Of a stretch of DNA of 64,000 nt, positions 52,291 to 62,639 are shown one piece after another. A model generated the notes under the pieces. That model saw only the letters and a list, made by a program, of their open reading frames with translations, made no database searches and had not been told where the DNA came from. A program made the position numbers and the translations under genes. Positions within the stretch are counted from its first letter, which is position 1; the number at the start of each line of letters is the position of its first letter. Location: assembly GCA_019925095.2 (NCBI GenBank), contig CM034412.1:4796001-4860000 (forward strand), written 5' to 3'. The stretch comes from Dendrolimus kikuchii. Its lineage: Eukaryota; Arthropoda; Insecta; Lepidoptera; Lasiocampidae.

Positions 52291-53187
52291 TTTGTATTGG
52301 CCGCAGCTGTTTAATTAATTAATTCCTTTGACTTTTATTATAATGATTGTTAGTTTCAATTTAACTTATTAATTTCTTTATTTAAATTAGGTTTTATAAA
52401 GTAAAAAACATTTGTTTACGTGCTATTCTAAAATGAACAGATTTTTAAATTATGTATTGTATAAGTTGCTTGATCATGGTAAATAAAGATTTTTATTCAA
52501 TGATTATAATAAAGCATGTGAGTACATAATATGTAATGTACAATATGGCGCGTTTCCGTTTACTCGTTTGGAATAACTATTGTTTTTCCAATTATTAAAA
52601 TATTCCAAGAAAACACGGAAATCGTCATTGCGCCTTGTTAGCCTAATAACCTTCGTTGACAAGAATATTAGATTTTGTAATTTATTTACCCGGACATTTA
52701 TTTGTTCAGTACCTACTGAATAAAATCACTCACTTCTATAGGCAAAAGTAATATCAAATGACTGGATGTAAGAAGAACAAAGAATGATAAAACTGATCAT
52801 AGTTTCCAGCAAACATCAATGCAATTATACTGTTAAAAGGAAAAATCGTTCTATTGTTTTATGTGTAGGTATGTAGTCGATCTGACTTGACTTTCAATGT
52901 AATTTTCATTGATTTCCAGACGTCGAATTAATTTGAAAATCTCCATACATATTAAGAATTCATCTCTCTATTTCGTCCTGTCTGATTTCTGTATCTTATT
53001 CCGCCTATCCCATCTCCGAATCGTATCCCATCCTTTTTATCTCAACCTAATAGACTGGAAATGCGTTGACCTCGCTCCTGGTATTGTCAATTTCTTGAAT
53101 ACGACTTAAACCACGTTTATTACTGTGTCCTAATAAGTATATCTTCTCAATCATGCAAAACATCGAAATACTATGCGCGTAAATCTT
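52291..53187. other. No gene; LINE-tail scrap near 53050
   Basis: AT-rich. 'AATGCGTTGACCTCGCTCCT' near 53060 resembles the tail at 10250. Otherwise unassigned. Confidence 0.4.
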
Positions 53188-53419
53188 CCAGGTGGTAGAG
53201 TATTTGCTCGACTGGATAGCTACCACCCCTGGTCTAGAGTATCCGCCATAACAACCTTGAGTTGTGTTCCGGCATTAGTGACCAGGTTCCAGTCTCACTT
53301 AAGAGAGCAGCAGCGCATTTGTAGCACTTTTGGTGTTGCAAATGTCCATAGGCGATGGTAACTGCTTTCCATCAAGTGGGCCGTCTGCCTGTCTGCTGAA
53401 CTCATGCAATAAAAAAAAA
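53188..53419 (+). mobile_element. SINE-B, 5'-truncated
   Basis: CCAGGTGGTAGAGTATTTGC to CTCATGCAATAAAAAAAAA. Confidence 0.9.
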
Positions 53420-53426
53420 TTAAGAG

Positions 53427-53682
53427 GATGGGAAGCGGTTACCATCGCCTATAGACATTTGCAACATCAAAGGTGCTATAAATTCACTGCTGCTCTCTAA
53501 AGAAGGACTAGACTAGCCACTAATGCTAGAACTCAAGCATGTTATGGCGGCATACTTTAGGCCAAGGGTGGTAGCCATCCAGACGGGCAAGTGCCTTACC
53601 AACTGGCTGTAGGTTGTTTTGTCGCCTCTTAAGAAAGGCCGCCGGCCGCAGGAAATTGTATTCTTTCACCGTTCCTGCACGG
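53427..53682 (-). mobile_element. SINE-B, 3' end missing
   Basis: GATGGGAAGCGGTTACCATC to TTCCTGCACGG. Only seven bases separate it from the preceding copy, giving a long inverted repeat. Confidence 0.9.
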
Positions 53683-54245
53683 CAAGCTGAATTGAAACTC
53701 GTCAAGCTGTTACAGTTTCAACATTTCTAAAAACTGTTGATTATAAACATCGTATAAACAGCAGTTTTCACTTTTTAAGATATATACTTTGAAATCATAG
53801 ACTGATTAATACTTCAATTTTATTTATTGGTCTGGTGTACAATAATTATCTTCCTATCTATAAACTAAGTATACTTACACGATCGAATAATTGTTCTTCA
53901 CATAGCAAGGAAGTGTTTTTTGTTATTTTTTCTTGTAATAAACAATTAGTTGATGCAAGATCATTATCAGTTTTGCAACGTAAATCAAAGAATCAGATAA
54001 CTTCAATAAAAATACTACACTTTTGCAAAAAGGGGGAAACGACTTTTAAACATTTTTTTGCAGTAATAAATGTTTCAAATACTTTCCTTACAATTGTTGA
54101 AAAGTATTTAATCAGATCTTCATCGATGATAATTAAGAAATAGTTTATCTTGGTTAATTGAACTTGTATATTTATTTCTTGTTTGAAAAAAAATTTAAAG
54201 ATTATAAGCAATTTCTCAATTGATAGGAGTATAATAAATCTGTTA
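53683..54245. other. No gene seen
   Basis: AT-rich; frames at 53835-54143 show no motif. Confidence 0.4.
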
Positions 54246-54903
54246 CGCCCGGTTTCTGAGGTACTTTTAACTGTAGTTTATCTGTTCGTCAGAGTTATCG
54301 GTTCAATAACTTATAAAACTGCATATTTGAACACACCATCGTACGATAGTTAAACTAGGTTCAACTTAACCCAATGGAAGAGGCCTCGTGAGGGAGGTCC
54401 ACGCCTGCCAGGGCATGCGGAGCCGGGAATCCCAATTACCCGTAGCCCTGGCATAAGGCGCAGGACGGAACACCCAGGGGTTTTAGTGGGTATCCCTAAC
54501 TGGGGAGTGGCAATAGCGTGGCACCAGTTTTGACTGGGCGCGCTAGTGCCACCCCCGATCTGGCGAATCCCACACACGGGTCGCGAATTATTCCCCTAGG
54601 CTTCTGTGCCTGTCGCGGCTTAGTCCTCAAACGGACTTCCCCTGCCCAAAAAAAAAAAAAGGTTCAACTTAACTGACCAATATTAGGGGTTTATCTATTC
54701 CATATCTTTTGTTTGACGTTATGTTGTTGACGTTTTTGTTTGATGTAAATAAATATTAGATATTCCTTCATAAATAGATCCATCTAATGGCGAGTTTGGT
54801 ACTACTAGTTGTAGGTTAACAGTTAACCTAAGTTTATCTATTAGATAACTTTATGGAATCAATTGTTATTGGACTCATAACTGGTAACCTCAGAAACCGG
54901 GCA
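54246..54903. mobile_element. PIF/Harbinger-like MITE carrying an R1 tail
   Basis: TIRs CGCCCGGTTTCTGAGGT and (reverse complement of the right end) TGCCCGGTTTCTGAGGT, flanked by TTA at 54243-54245 and 54904-54906, as in PIF/Harbinger elements. Without the 289-bp insertion and its TSD the MITE is about 355 bp. No transposase sequence. Confidence 0.72.
54371..54659 (+). mobile_element. R1-clade-like LINE 3' tail with 14-bp TSD
   Basis: TSD AGGTTCAACTTAAC at 54357-54370 and 54660-54673. Contains CCAGGGGTTTTAGTGGGTAT and ends CAAACGGACTTCCCCTGCCC plus poly-A. GC-rich against an AT-rich MITE. Confidence 0.92.
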
Positions 54904-55086
54904 TTAAAGTGTCTAGTTTGAACAATGAATTTAAAAAGAGAAAATATCAGAGAGACAAATTCGGACTATGCGATTTTGAAAATGCAATTTTCAGAATATT
55001 TGTCCATTGTTAGAGCATAACGTGAAAACTACAAAATTATATCCCGGGTCAACGCTTATGGTAGGTATGACCCGGGCTTAATGTCA

Positions 55087-55275
55087 GGTTTTTTATTTTT
55101 TTATCAAGTCACTTCCGCCGGACAGACAAGGTTATCCGGCCTTATTTTACTTTTTTAGATTTTTATATTTCTTTTTTGTATATTTTATTCTTATATTTAT
55201 CTTTTCTTTCATTTTCTCTCTTTTCATTCTTTTTTATTCTATGTTACAAAAACAGCTTATTACTATTACATTGAG
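55087..55275 (-). mobile_element. T-rich retroposon Q, copy 1
   Basis: Begins with a T run (poly-A on the minus strand), then stem GCCGGA / TCCG GC (55117-55122, 55135-55140) around CAGACAAGGTTA, then about 120 bp of T-rich sequence ending CAGCTTATTACTATTACATT. A CCCGGGTCA / TGACCCGGG inverted repeat lies just upstream (55043-55051, 55068-55076). Confidence 0.55.
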
Positions 55276-55613
55276 TCTATATAATATCATGTTTGCCTGG
55301 GACCACGAGTGATGACATAAAAAAACCTAACACTTACAATGCTTTTTATTCCGGTATATGACATCGTTTCCGCGGGATAGATGATTACAGCCAAGAAAGT
55401 GATGCTATCCCAAAGTATCTCATTTTCCTGGATAAGCTATGCAATGTTCATTCTTGTTATTGAAACTACATATTATAAACCAAATTTTAGCAAAATCGAC
55501 ATCGTAGTTTTTTCGTGAAAGTGTAACAGACAGATTTACTTTCACATTTAAATATATATTAAATATGCATATTACGAAGTACCTATTTCTCTACACAGTA
55601 CCAGATTGGTATA

Positions 55614-55947
55614 CCATTATATTAATACGTGAAGCAAAAACTTTGTAGCCCTTTTTACGTAGGAGTATGAAATTTCGCACACTTATAGTTTATATAGAGA
55701 AGGAGTGCAGAATGCTAATATTTTTTTAAATTATGCATACAAAAATACATTGAATCAATAAAAAAAAAACATTACACACACTACCATGTATTTGACACAT
55801 ATATACTCTTTTGTTTAATATTAAAGTCAAATTAACAGTGTAGCGAAATCTGTGATAGAATATAGTCTTTGACAACAGAACCTTACTTGTTCAAACTTAT
55901 AATTTAAACTAATTATGGTCGAATTTCGACCGCTAGGCGACCACTAG
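55614..55947 (+). mobile_element. Non-autonomous Helitron (F), diagnostic copy
   Basis: Starts CCATTATATTAATACGTG; ends CTAG (55944-55947) before T. The 15-bp palindrome GGTCGAATTTCGACC (55917-55931) sits 12 bases upstream of CTAG, the textbook Helitron 3' structure. Confidence 0.8.
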
Positions 55948-56462
55948 TATAATATACTACCTAATCGTTGTACCAAACCTTATTCAAATTAGTGCATGTC
56001 ATTTTTAATTTTAAAGAAAGTTGTCGGTTTTATAAAACTCCCGTTTTTACAAAAATCATCAAAGTTCATAAATTAATTTAAACATACCCCGTTCGTAAAT
56101 ATTTATCGGTTATCTAACTAGCCGTTTGTAATACAAGCATAATGGGTATGTGTGAGTTTGTATACATTGCGTCCTTCCACCTGCTTCCGCTCAAACCGGC
56201 CTGGTAACTTAGATGCACTTTAGGGTACCTATTCTGAAGGCTTAGTATTCTCGCACGTTTAATTCACTCTTTGAATTGGTCGGATTAGGGCAGCTATAGG
56301 TATTCATAATTTTGCCATTACAGCAGACTTGGGCCTAAAGATTGTTATATTTGGATCTGAATTAACTGTATTTAAAGTCTTTATTTGCACAATGGTTGGT
56401 GTCAAAGTATTGGAGCCCACAAATATTTTTATATTTAGGGAACAAAGTGACCTTTTTAATAT
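55948..56462. other. No gene seen
   Basis: AT-rich, unassigned. Confidence 0.4.
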
Positions 56463-57228
56463 CATAGCTGGGCATTAACTTGTTAATCCGTTAATCGTTA
56501 ATTAACGAAGTTAACATTTCCAGTAACGGATTAACTTTTAAGTTAACTTAAAAATATGTTAACGGACTCGTTAACTTCCGTTAAATTTCCCAAAGTCCAT
56601 TAATCGTTAATCCAGCACAGTCACAATCTGTTTATTAAATATAATACCCTCAAGCGCTGTAGTTGAACGTCTTTTCTCCACGGGCAAGGATATATACTAC
56701 AGCCGCAACAAGCCTCGCTTTCAGACAAGAACTTCAACATATTATTGTTCATGAAGGGGAATATACATGTTATGCCAGATGACTAAATTGACAGATAAAT
56801 TGGACGGGTTAGTATCGTTTCGTCTAAGATGTAAGTGGTTTATGTAGCAATTGGTCATTATATTACTATCAAATCGTCTTAAAATTAGTTCGTCTAATTA
56901 GTGTTTCGTCCAGAACGCAACTAGTCTATCTTAATAAAATAAATTCTAAACATTAATTCAAATTAATGAAAAAAACATTGTTTGCCACAATGCCTATATT
57001 AAACACTCTAATAATTATACCCGTCTTTTTTTTGTTTCTAACTTGTTAACTTCCAGAACCAACAGTTTTTATAAGAAGATGCAATTTTTATCACGTGTTA
57101 ACGAATTAACGTTAACTTGCGTTAAATTTTCTGAAATGTAACGCTTTAACTTTTAACGAAGTTAACTTTTTCAGTAACGGATTAGCGATTAACGAAGTTA
57201 ACTATTTGATTAACGGTGCCCAGCTATG
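56463..57228 (+). mobile_element. hAT element, internally deleted
   Basis: 12-bp perfect TIRs CATAGCTGGGCA / TGCCCAGCTATG, with multiple GTTAACG/CGTTAAC subterminal repeats at both ends and a transposase C-terminal remnant (56626-56754) inside. No clear 8-bp TSD is seen. The length of 766 bp means most of the transposase is gone. Confidence 0.8.
56626..56754 (+). pseudogene. hAT transposase dimerisation domain remnant
   Basis: Encodes ICLLNIIPSSAVVERLFSTG and KDIYYSRNKPRF, matching the hATC signature (P-SSA-VERLFS-G). A frameshift follows: the next frame continues NFNILLFMKGN, the expected next part of the domain. The catalytic core and zinc finger are absent. Confidence 0.82.
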
Positions 57229-57414
57229 TATACCATATATAATAAGTAACTGTTATTTATATAAGTAAAAAATTCAATCTAATTAAATGTCAATTCAGAA
57301 GTAATTTAAACAAATCATGGTTAGTTAATAATGGAGAAAAAGAATGGAAAAATTAAAAACAAACAATTAGTTTTTAAAAGTTGGATAATAATTCTTTTTC
57401 TTGTTCAGCCAATT

Positions 57415-57641
57415 TCTGCCCACTTCTGGATGTAGGCCTCCCCAAGTACGCGCCACATATCTTGGTCTCCTGTGTTCCTCATCCAGCCCTTGCCGGCGAC
57501 CTTGCCCAGGTCGTCAGTCCACTGGGCTGGCGGGCGTCCTACGCTACGTTTGCCGAGACGTGGTGTCCACTCCAGGACTCGTTTGCTCCACCGACCGTCG
57601 GTCCTGCGACAGACGTGACTAGCCTACTGCCACTTCAACTT
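57415..57641 (-). pseudogene. RTE-clade RT C-terminus with one nonsense codon
   Basis: Reads KLKWQ, an in-frame TAG (57624-57626), then HVCRRTDGRWSKRVLEWTPR, GKRSVGRPPAQWTDDL and ends YIQKWAEIG with TGA at 57415. The pattern (R-TDGRW....EW.PR.GKR..GRP..RW.DD) is the well-known RTE C-terminus. Otherwise intact. A third RTE family besides RTE-A and the 4012 remnant. Confidence 0.88.
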
Positions 57642-58214
57642 GCTAATTATTGGATAATCATTAATATTGTTTTTTTTTCAGAAATGTATGTATATTGTAT
57701 ACACGTTACAAGAAAGTGATATAACTACATTCTGTCGCTTAGGATGTTTTTCCATAACAAGCTCGATATGTAATTTAAGCACTAGACCGCATTCATAAAT
57801 CTGAATTGCACTGATAAGGGCGGTCTAGCGGTTATCAGTGAAATGGAGTGATAAAAAGATTAGATGTTTCTAGATCAGTGATAAAAACAGGGGGATTATA
57901 TAGCAAAAATACATTCGAATTAATTAGAAAATTCTAGTCTAGTCATAATACAAGAAAAGAGAAACAAAAAATTGAACAAATTCGAAAATGTAACTTTTAG
58001 AATTTTTATCAATCTGTCTGTTAAAGTATCACGTGAAAGCTACTGAACGGATTTACATGAAACTCAAAACAGAGCTAGTTTATATCCCGAATCAACAGCT
58101 TTCTTTTTGGTGCCGCCATTGCATTTTGCTATCAAACACGTAACTGTCATGGCGACGCGAACGAAGTTTCACTGGCCTATTGTAGTTAAAAAAAATATTT
58201 CTCTAAGTAAAGCG
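57642..58214. other. No gene; short inverted repeat
   Basis: CTAGACCGC / GCGGTCTAG near 57783 and 57820. 58020-58100 (CACGTGAAAGCTACTGAACG) resembles a common lepidopteran repeat also at 55020-55060. Confidence 0.4.
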
Positions 58215-58531
58215 TATCCGTACAGGAACGGAGAAAGAAAATACATTCCTGCGACCCACGCGGTCTGTCGTAAAAGGTGACAAAACAACCCACAGCCAGG
58301 TGGTAGGGCATTTGCCCGTCTGGATGGCTACCAGCCCTGGTCTAGAGCATGCTGAAATAACAACCTTGAGTTGTTGTGTTCCGGAATTAGTGGCCAAGTT
58401 CTAGCTTCATCTACGAGTCCGGTAGCACATTGGTAGCACCTTTAATGTTGCAAATGTTTATAGGAGACGGTAACCACTTTCCATCACAGTTGGGTCGTCA
58501 GTCTGTCTGCTGTACTCCAGCAATAAAAAAA
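58215..58531 (+). mobile_element. SINE-B, full length, diverged
   Basis: TATCCGTACAGGAACGGAG to CTCCAGCAATAAAAAAA. Confidence 0.9.
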
Positions 58532-59850
58532 GCTAGGTTTTTCTTTTAACACTTAAATATTTTTAAGACTTAGATATTTGGAGTTTTTCTGCGGGAACTA
58601 GAAGGGTGTCATGACGAACTAGGCAAGATATTTTTCTGTGCTGATTTACTTCCAAATAAATCGTCCAAGTGAGTGTTGGTGTACGTACATAGAACCGTTC
58701 CGTATAGACGACACTCATCCACTGTTTTAGTCATTTGCCTACAAAACCCAAAAAAACATTTATTCAAAAGCACTCCATATCACAAAAATTACTAATTTTC
58801 AGATATTTCCTTTTAAGTATTATTTTTACATTAAAATCCGTGCTGAAAAGTAACTTAGAATCAAACTCTTATTTTCATAATTGCATAAAAGGTGCACGTG
58901 ACCAGGTCGTAAATTAAAAAAATACATTCAATACAAGTACACTTTAACATAACAAAACCTTATTGTATAAAGTTGGTACCGCTTACTTGATTATAACAAT
59001 TTACATTTAAAGCTAACCCATATACCTATTAAAACAATGACGTAACCACTTGACTAATCCTAAACTCGTGTTATTTATCGTAATACCTACTGCTATAATG
59101 TTTCCTGTTGGCGGCCATTTTCGTTCTTTTTTGTTTTATTAATCATCGAACGTTGCTCGCGATTGGTGGATTCAAATATGTTCCAATATAGAACTGGCCA
59201 ATGGGGCCATAGAATTTTTTTCTTAATAATCTGATGGTGTCCAGTGAAATACTTTTTGTTGTAGTTTTTTTTTCAATTTGGTAGGCAACACATCAATCAC
59301 ATATTTGACATTGTATGTTAAACTAGGTTTGAAGAGTTTCTCCTATGGATAGATATATATATACGATATGATTAATCTATTAAAAAAAATTATCCATGAA
59401 TAACACAAGTTTAAGTGGGTTAGCTGACATATACACTTTTTCGGTCTCGCTCCCATCAGCTCAGAGTGTGTAACGCGCGATAAGGAGCTTCGTTCCAAAA
59501 AAAATTATTTGGACCTAAAACACAATTGAGAATTCATTCTGTTATTGATTGTGTTTACAAATAGATGATTAAATTCCCAACCATCTGTTTTCTCGGAGTT
59601 GCAGATGTCCATGGGCACCGGGAATCACTTACCATCGGGTAGAGAATCTGCTAGTTTGCTTACCTGCAAAAAAAGATCATGATTATTTCTACTGCTTCAT
59701 TAGAGAGGAAAAAGGCAGGATGCACGTCAGTTTCAGTTTTTTTTTCTATGGGTAAGATATAAGATATTTGGTCTCTGTGCCAGTAATTTTACTGCCTATC
59801 TGGCTTTCAATCTGGAATATAGCGAAACTGTTTGGCGGAAGAAACAGTTT
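58532..59850. other. No gene; LINE tail scrap 59590-59676
   Basis: GTTGCAGATGTCCATGGGCA, CTTACCATCGGGTAGAGAAT and TTTGCTTACCTGCAAAAAAA form a LINE 3' end. GGCGGCCATTTTCG at about 59111 matches a YY1-type site. The rest is unassigned. Confidence 0.45.
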
Positions 59851-60161
59851 TATCCGTGCAGGAACGGAGAAAGAATACAATTTCCTGCGGCCGGGTGGCC
59901 TGTCGTAAGAGGCGACACAACAACCCACAGCCAGGTGGTAGGGCATTTGCCCGACTGGATGGCTACCACCCTTGGTATAAAGTATGTCGCCATAACAACC
60001 TTGAGTTGTGTTCCGGCATTAGTGACCAGGTTCCAGTGTCACTTAAGAGAGCAGCAGCGCATTTGTAGCACCTTTGATGTTGCAAATGTCCATAGGCGAT
60101 GGTAACCGCTTTCCATCAAGTGGGCCGTCTGACAGTCTGCTGAAGTCCTGCAATAAAAAAA
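59851..60161 (+). mobile_element. SINE-B, full length
   Basis: TATCCGTGCAGGAACGGAG to GTCCTGCAATAAAAAAA. Close to consensus. Confidence 0.93.
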
Positions 60162-60258
60162 TATAAAAAAAACAAGCTCGACGGTGGAACCTATGCAGTA
60201 GAGGTGTCTATCAATCCTTGGACCTGCATACTTCGCATTATTGATGGATACAAATTAC

Positions 60259-60625
60259 TAGAGATGTGCCGATTATGACTTTGGCCGATTAGCCGACTAG
60301 GTGATTAGTCGGTTGTAAAGAGGCCGAATAGTCGGCTAAGCCCATCATGGTTTCGGGGATTTCCGTGACGCTTTGTTTATAACTGATTCGCGCGCAAGTC
60401 GCAACCACGCATGCGAGTGTGTCGGAACCTGTTTTGCTTACTTCGCATTGTTTCTTGATTTTTACTTTTGTACAGGTAAGGGCGGTGTTTTTGTGTAAAA
60501 AAATTGTTTAAAGATGTAAGTGTATTAGTAAAGTAAAATTATAAACTACAAAGTAAGAAGCAGGATAGTCGGCGATCTTAGCCGAATAGTCGCCGAATAG
60601 TCGCCGACTAGTCGGCACATCTCTA
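60259..60625. mobile_element. hAT MITE with perfect 8-bp TSD
   Basis: TIRs TAGAGATGTGCCGA / TCGGCACATCTCTA (14 bp), TSD CAAATTAC at 60251-60258 and 60626-60633. Subterminal CCGACTA/TAGTCGG repeats at both ends. 367 bp; no transposase. Confidence 0.92.
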
Positions 60626-60841
60626 CAAATTACCACCACCAATTCGGATAACGGTCCAATGGTACCGGCAACCATGCGCGGAAGGACCACATACATTCGA
60701 GTGCGGACTGGGAGGTCCGCGCACCCGTATCGATGACAACACAAACACAAAAGAAATGTATACGTTCAATTTGTAATTTTGGTCCCGGAGACAGTTGCAC
60801 GACTCATTTCAATTCATTAAAAATTTTAACCTTGCCTTATC

Positions 60842-60859
60842 TATATATATATATATATA
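60842..60859. repeat. (TA)9 microsatellite
   Basis: Nine perfect units. Flanking 60634-60920 holds nothing else recognised. Confidence 0.9.
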
Positions 60860-60920
60860 CGAGATTGCACTGTTCGTTAAAATAAACCCCCATCTATTTA
60901 AAATAAAACCGCCATGACAT

Positions 60921-61145
60921 GAAAATTTGAGAAAAAGAGAATCAAATGTACTGTGTGTTGATAGATATAATACGGCACTGTTGGATAAGAGTGTTTACGA
61001 AATGGCTCCTACAATATTCAATAAACTACCAAAATCGTTAAGAACAATACCATTAAATGTATTTAAAACAAGACTAAAGCAATCGTTAATAGACAAATCA
61101 TATTATTCCACAAACGAATTCCTAAATGACAAATTTGAAACATAA
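60921..61145 (+). pseudogene. LINE ORF C-terminus (FNKLPKSLR type)
   Basis: Open to TAA at 61143. Encodes RYNTALLDKSVYEMAPTIFN, KLPKSLRTIPLNVFKTRLKQ and SYYSTNEFLND. This is the C-terminal signature of jockey/CR1-like ORF2 proteins. No damage over 70 codons; upstream parts missing. An AT-rich 3' UTR with AATAAA motifs follows to about 61290. Confidence 0.8.
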
Positions 61146-61401
61146 TATCAATACATAATTAATAATAATATTTAAATTAGACATTAAATAATTGACATAC
61201 ACAGATTGCAATAATAATTTAATCAAAAACAAATATCTATATAATTAATAAATAAAGGTAATAAATATTATAAAAGTTACTTAATAAAATAAATAGGAAT
61301 TAACTATTTAAATAATGACTATTGAGATCTTGCTGACTTGCACACCATGTATTTCTAAGAATAACACCTGTATATAAACTACATTTATGCAAGAATAAAT
61401 A

Positions 61402-61485
61402 TTCTGGCTTAATGTGCATATTGTTACAATTACCAAGTGCTAACAACGGTGAAAGAAAACATCGTGATGCAACCGGCACATCAAG
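61402..61485 (+). mobile_element. tSINE-1 body, partial duplicate
   Basis: GGCTTAATGTGCATATTGTT to CAACCGGCACATCAAGA, repeated nearly exactly about 180 bp downstream within the next copy. Confidence 0.8.
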
Positions 61486-61574
61486 AAGGCGAAACATGTA
61501 ATTTTATCACTTAATATAACATCTGCAAAAATGTCCATGTTTCAAATAAATAAATAATTACTTTGACTTTGCAC

Positions 61575-61975
61575 CACTTAGGCAGTTTTCTGGCTTAATG
61601 TGCATATTGTTACAATTACCAAGTGCTAACAACGGTGAAAGAAAACATCGTGATGCAACCGGCACATCAAGATAAGCAATGTGTCAAACCTGCCAAGCCA
61701 CCTTGGACAAAGCGTGGCGGGTATACTGTCAGTTTTTTTTATTATTATTTTTTATTTTCCTCCATCCTGACGAACTTGATATGTCAGGGTTATGTCTTTC
61801 TTTTTTGTGTTTTTTGTATCTTTATTTGTTTTTTTTTTGCTTTTTTGCTTTATATATTTCATAAACTCTTAATTTTATTACATATATCTTATTACTATTG
61901 TGGTATACTGTCCGTTCCCCTATAGTGGGAGGCCCGAGCCCAGCAGTGGGACATTTATGGGCTGTTATTATTATA
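61575..61975 (+). mobile_element. tSINE-1 copy, head missing, split by retroposon Q
   Basis: Body (GCACCACTTAGGCAG..., TGTCAAACCTGCCAAGC, GTGGCGGGTATACTGTC) and tail (GAGCCCAGCAGTGGGACATT) are separated by a 171-bp insertion with an 11-bp TSD. Confidence 0.87.
61731..61901 (-). mobile_element. T-rich retroposon Q, copy 2, with 11-bp TSD
   Basis: TSD GGTATACTGTC at 61720-61730 and 61902-61912. T run at the left, stem CCTGAC / GTCAGG (61766-61771, 61783-61788), T-rich interior, ends CTTATTACTATTGT. The TSD defines both element ends for this family (171 bp). The open frame 61623-61925 is an artefact. Confidence 0.85.
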
Positions 61976-62184
61976 ATAGCAGAAATAGCGTTATCCGATG
62001 TCTATATTGAAAAGCTACCGACAATTTTTAACATTTATTTCGTAACTCGCTTATAAATATTTATAAAGAGAGAGTGGATTGGAATTAACAGAATACTACC
62101 GATGCTATTATAATATAAACATGTTTATGGACGCTGAAACACTATGCACTGACATAAATATATTTGACATGCTTTAATAGTAGA

Positions 62185-62400
62185 CATTTTATTATTTAGA
62201 TTATTATTATACTGTATGTCTTTGATTATTATTATTATTTTTTCATTTTAATTGTATTGATTCATTGTTTGTAAAAATATGTTTATAAATCAATATTGTA
62301 ATTTTAATTTTGCACGCCCAATTATGGGCCGAATGCATTGATACTGTAAAGCCGTAATATCTTTGTACATGCATTACGCAATAAATATATTCTATTCTAT
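62185..62400 (+). mobile_element. LINE 3' UTR and tail
   Basis: CACGCCCAATTATGGGCCGA, ATGCATTGATACTG, then ACGCAATAAATATATTCTAT with (TTCTA)n. The CCCAATTATGGG segment is a common lepidopteran LINE tail mark. Confidence 0.72.
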
Positions 62401-62404
62401 TCTA

Positions 62405-62636
62405 TAACGAAATCAGGCAAACCTACCATTGAGACGACAGTGTCGGGCGATTTTGACGATATAGTAATAGCAGAATGGGCCCATGTATGTGTCTCTTTAG
62501 ACATAGATACATATCGGTATTTAGCTCAAGATTATACTCGGACCTACCCGCCTCTACTGAGCAGAGGAGCAGATACATATTACATACCCCTACGAGATAC
62601 CCGTAAGCTGACTCTGCTTTACCTACAAAGTACATA
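62405..62636 (+). CDS. Weak candidate coding segment, unrecognised
   Basis: Open from the end of the LINE tail to a TAA at 62634-62636 (about 76 codons), with GDFDDIVIAEWAHVCVSL and YTRTYPPLLSRG. Composition is protein-like, but there is no domain, no start and no clear splice site. The opposite strand is also open over much of it. Confidence 0.2.
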
Positions 62637-62639
62637 ATT

